The translations under genes were made by a program, and so were the position numbers. The notes beneath the pieces are model-generated. The model saw only the letters and a list, made by a program, of their open reading frames with translations, was not told the origin of the DNA and made no database searches. Positions 40,313 to 42,401 of a stretch of 42,401 nt of DNA are shown one piece after another. Source of the stretch: an uncultured Akkermansia sp. (lineage in GTDB: Bacteria; Verrucomicrobiota; Verrucomicrobiia; Verrucomicrobiales; Akkermansiaceae); contig CANRKR010000012.1 in NCBI GenBank assembly GCA_947631275.1, forward strand, positions 1-42,401. Reading direction: 5' to 3'. Numbering within the stretch: the stretch's first letter is position 1; the number at the start of each line of letters is the position of its first letter.

Positions 40313-41533
40313 ATGATCAACATCACACGCCTCTGGACAGGCACCCAGCAACCCGCTGACCACCTCCGCTACGGTGTTTCCGCCGCCGGGACCTGCGCAC
40401 CATCCTCTGCCCGCAAACGCAAACCCATTGTGGTGTGGAACATCACCCGAACCTGCAACCTGCGCTGCGTGCACTGTTATGCCGATTCTCATGCAGAAAT
40501 CTACCCGGGGGAACTCACTCTTGAACAATGCTGCGCTGTAATTGATGACCTTGCGGACTACGGCGCAAGCGCCCTGCTTCTCTCTGGCGGAGAACCCCTG
40601 CTGCACCCGCACTTGCAGGAGCTGCTGAAGAGGGCTTCCTCCCGCGGTTTGAAGGTCACCATCTCGACCAACGGCACCCGCATCACCCCGGAATGGGCTC
40701 GTCTCTTCAAGGAGGTCGGTGTGGCGTACGTGGGCATTTCACTGGATGGCATCGGCTCCGTGCACGATCAATTTCGCGGCGTCCCGGGCGCATTCGATGC
40801 CGCTATCCGTGGGTTTCGGCTTTGCGAAGAAGTCGGGCAGAAAACAGGTCTGCGCCTCACCCTCACCCGCAACAACGTGCAGTGCATGCCGCAGATTCTC
40901 GATTATATCGAACGTGAGAATATCCCGCGCGTCTGCTTTTACCACCTCGTGCCCATGGGACGTGGCGTCGATGTGGCAGCGCTGCATCCTGATGAATCAC
41001 GCGCTGCGCTTGACATGCTCATTGCTCGGGTTGAAAAGTGGCACGCGGCTGGGAGCAATCGAGAGCTACTCACCGTCACCCAACCGGCTGATGGCGTCTA
41101 TCTGCTCCTTCGTCAGCTGAAAGAAAAAAATCCTCTCGCGCAGCAAACATTGCGCCTGCTCACATGGAACGGCGGAGGAGCCAACAGCTCCGGTCGGGGC
41201 ATTGCCAATATCGATACTCAGGGTTGCATTCACCCTGACCAATTTTGGCAGCAGCTTACCCTGGGCAATGTCAAGGATACTCCTTTCTCCCGAATTTGGG
41301 AGGCCGCCGACCAATCTGCAGCTGCGGACCAGCTTCGCGAGCTGCGCGGCAGTGACGATCCCGCTGAGCGCCAGCAAAAGCTTTCCGGTCCCTGCGCAAC
41401 GTGCAAACTTTTTTCCCTCTGCGGCGGCGGTTACCGCACTCGCGCTGCTATTGCAAATGGTCATTGGTACGGCTCCGATCCTGCCTGCTACCTTTCCCTT
41501 GATGAACGCCAAACCGATATCCCTCTGAACTGA
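40313..41533 (+). CDS. ahbC: Radical SAM/SPASM protein, AhbC/NirJ-like (didecarboxysiroheme deacetylase)
   Basis: A 406-aa radical-SAM enzyme with the AhbC/NirJ N-terminus (MINITRLWTGTQ and DHLRYG), the cluster motif TRTCNLRCVHCYADSHAE, the SAM motif LLLSGGEPLLHPHL and LDGIGSVHDQFRGVPGAFD. Its SPASM region has SGRGIANIDTQGCIHPDQFW, LGNVKDTPFSRIW and CATCKLFSLCGGGYRTRA with a final DPACYL. AhbC removes two acetate side chains from 12,18-didecarboxysiroheme to give Fe-coproporphyrin III, the substrate of AhbD. NirJ, of heme d1 synthesis, is the close alternative; adjacency to an AhbD-like gene and the absence of nir genes favour AhbC. It starts 6 nt after ahbD, so the two form an operon. Confidence 0.82.
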   Translation: MINITRLWTGTQQPADHLRYGVSAAGTCAPSSARKRKPIVVWNITRTCNLRCVHCYADSHAEIYPGELTLEQCCAVIDDLADYGASALLLSGGEPLLHPHLQELLKRASSRGLKVTISTNGTRITPEWARLFKEVGVAYVGISLDGIGSVHDQFRGVPGAFDAAIRGFRLCEEVGQKTGLRLTLTRNNVQCMPQILDYIERENIPRVCFYHLVPMGRGVDVAALHPDESRAALDMLIARVEKWHAAGSNRELLTVTQPADGVYLLLRQLKEKNPLAQQTLRLLTWNGGGANSSGRGIANIDTQGCIHPDQFWQQLTLGNVKDTPFSRIWEAADQSAAADQLRELRGSDDPAERQQKLSGPCATCKLFSLCGGGYRTRAAIANGHWYGSDPACYLSLDERQTDIPLN

Positions 41534-41556
41534 AAACAGTTTGCCTCTTGTTTGCC

Positions 41557-41616
41557 TTGCCGGGAACAGTTTACATATGCTACGACACCAGCATAGGTTT
41601 CGTTTTGTCCCGGCAA
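41557..41616 (+). other. Long imperfect stem-loop in the region after ahbC
   Basis: TTGCCGGGAACA (41557-41568) pairs with TGTCCCGGCAA (41606-41616, one bulge), enclosing an inner perfect stem TATGCT (41576-41581) with AGCATA (41590-41595). No T-run follows, so it is not a classic terminator. A tandem TTTGCC lies just upstream. The rest of the 41534-41714 gap shows no gene. Confidence 0.45.
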
Positions 41617-41714
41617 ACTATGAACAACACGAGAATATCTGAGCGCGAAGGGCAAGGAGGCCTCTCAGAATTCAAAAGTCCACGACGAAAAAACTCAACC
41701 CACTGCCCAAAGTC

Positions 41715-42005
41715 ATGAATAATACAAACCAAACGACACTCCCTCTGCTGGCGACGGCAGCTATTTTTATCCTCTCCTCTTGTGGAGAACCCGTGCCGCA
41801 TCATCATCGCGTGCTTGCCCCCGGACCCGTGATGCCACCGCCTGCCGTAACCACGAACCACGCTGTAAATCCTTCCCCACGAATTGTTTCCGTGCCCAGA
41901 CATAATCTACCCCCTGTTCCCTCCCGTCCCGCAACGCCGCCAGCCAAAATCCCTGCCCCCGTTGTGAATCCGGATCCGGGACGCGTTGCTATTCCTCGCC
42001 GATAG
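41715..42005 (+). CDS. Small proline-rich lipoprotein, unknown
   Basis: A 96-aa protein with a signal peptide and lipobox (PLLATAAIFILSSCG, lipidated Cys23), then a HHHR stretch and a mature part very rich in Pro, Val and Ala (PVMPPPAVTTNH, RPATPPAKIPAPVVNP). The mature chain is probably unstructured and may span or coat the periplasm. It is the only gene in the window that ends in TAG. It has no recognised family and precedes a small peptide and a damaged radical-SAM gene. Confidence 0.6.
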   Translation: MNNTNQTTLPLLATAAIFILSSCGEPVPHHHRVLAPGPVMPPPAVTTNHAVNPSPRIVSVPRHNLPPVPSRPATPPAKIPAPVVNPDPGRVAIPRR

Positions 42006-42028
42006 CAGGAATTTCACTCGCCATCTCC

Positions 42029-42172
42029 ATGAGGATCTCTCCGGAAACGGAAAAGAAGGCGCTTCTCTACCCAACGCTTGCAACCGTGGTAACACTCGGC
42101 GCAACTATTGCGCTCTCCTCGGCCAGCAGCAACAGCGCGAACCCATCATATTCGGCGGCATTGCTCCGATAA
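42029..42172 (+). CDS. Possible 47-aa peptide upstream of a radical-SAM gene
   Basis: ATG 42029 encodes 47 residues starting MRISPETEKKALLYPTLATV. The peptide has a short charged leader, a hydrophobic small-residue core (TVVTLGATIAL) and a Ser/Asn/Ala-rich end (SSASSNSANPSYSAALLR). It lies 43 nt before a radical-SAM frame. It could be a small membrane peptide or a peptide substrate of the radical-SAM enzyme. It contains no cysteine and has no evident ribosome binding site. Confidence 0.35.
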   Translation: MRISPETEKKALLYPTLATVVTLGATIALSSASSNSANPSYSAALLR

Positions 42173-42215
42173 GAAAATAAGATAGACACCGTCGTGAGTT
42201 GGATGCGTGGCTCCC

Positions 42216-42401
42216 ATGATTCGCAACATTACCCTCACTCTGCGCCTCACGCAAAACTGCACGTTGCGTCGCCGTTATTGTTACGCCGGGGAAAAACGTG
42301 CGGAAGCGGTGAGCTGGGAAACGGCGAAGGAAACCATGCTCCTTGGATTGGCGGAAGCTTAGCGCATGGGCGATGCACTTGATTTATCCTTTTTGGGCGG
42401 G
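42216..42401 (+). pseudogene. Radical SAM gene start with a lost cluster cysteine and an in-frame TAG (partial)
   Basis: ATG 42216 gives MIRNITLTLRLTQNCTLRRR followed by YCYAGEKRAE, clearly the start of a radical-SAM enzyme of the type LTxNCxLRCRYCYAG. The CxxxCxxC motif reads CTLRRRYC, so its second cysteine is arginine. After 48 codons a TAG stands at 42360-42362. The frame then continues RMGDALDLSFLGG to the window edge, where the SAM-binding FFGGEP motif would be expected (here FLGG). Two or three lesions in conserved positions indicate decay. Amber read-through is the alternative for the stop alone. The substrate is unknown; a peptide-modifying role is possible given the small ORFs upstream. 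Confidence 0.75.

Noticed and set aside
1..42401. CRISPR array, prophage or integron
   Set aside because: There are no short regularly spaced repeats, phage genes or integrase; the only repeat pair is at 11725/12179.

Overview
This 42.4 kb window is a gene-dense, high-GC (roughly 58-60%) bacterial chromosome segment made mostly of housekeeping and metabolic genes. It has no tRNA, rRNA, CRISPR array, integrase or transposase that I can see. The gene set is Gram-negative: an outer-membrane beta-barrel C-terminus, a DsbD and several lipoproteins. It also shows sialic-acid catabolism, B12-dependent MetH, radical-SAM (siroheme-type) heme synthesis and sparse Shine-Dalgarno use. My best guess is a host-associated anaerobe of the Verrucomicrobiota (Akkermansia-like lineage); this is inference, because no 16S rRNA is present.

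Layout. 1-1.1 kb: end of an outer-membrane protein, an OsmC-family gene and RNase P RNA (rnpB). 1.2-6.6 kb: an operon for sialic acid use and glycolysis (nanA, N-acylglucosamine 2-epimerase, a PFK paralogue without its catalytic Asp, a DacA-like lipoprotein without its catalytic motifs, and a canonical PFK). 6.6-11.8 kb: a stand-alone nuoA, metH and a DegT-like aminotransferase. 11.8-12.3 kb: a short AT-richer cassette with its own promoter, a multi-hairpin RNA and a 54-codon ORF, flanked by 109-bp direct repeats of the aminotransferase 3' end. 12.3-18.6 kb: dsbD, leuA, pth, a small two-gene accessory cassette with an apparent frameshift, and rplY. 18.7-28.5 kb: speA, a lipase-like lipoprotein, an envelope operon (lipoprotein, M23 peptidase, helical-repeat protein), a secreted or anchored EEP-family protein, and hemB. 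28.5-33 kb: an AT-rich region with DnaA boxes, dnaA, a CDF transporter, rplI and sufT. 33-39 kb: aroB, an M29 aminopeptidase, two small coiled-coil membrane proteins, gatC, gatA and thiD. 39-42.4 kb: two radical-SAM heme genes (ahbD-like, ahbC-like), then a decaying cluster with a small lipoprotein, a 47-aa peptide and a radical-SAM gene broken by an in-frame TAG.

How the genes work together. NanA and the epimerase would convert N-acetylneuraminate to pyruvate and N-acetylglucosamine, and the downstream PFK feeds the resulting hexose phosphate into glycolysis. HemB makes porphobilinogen and the Ahb-type enzymes would finish heme from siroheme. GatCA and Pth serve translation, with RplI and RplY in the ribosome.

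Two window-wide patterns stand out. First, at least nine genes have a sigma70-like -10 box ending only 6-14 nt before the start codon, so many mRNAs should be leaderless or nearly so. Second, none of the 36 larger genes left of 41.7 kb ends in TAG, whereas the right-edge cluster has one TAG stop and one in-frame TAG. The strongest candidates for new biology are the catalytically dead PFK paralogue next to an active one, the structured-RNA cassette between direct repeats, and the leaderless promoter architecture.
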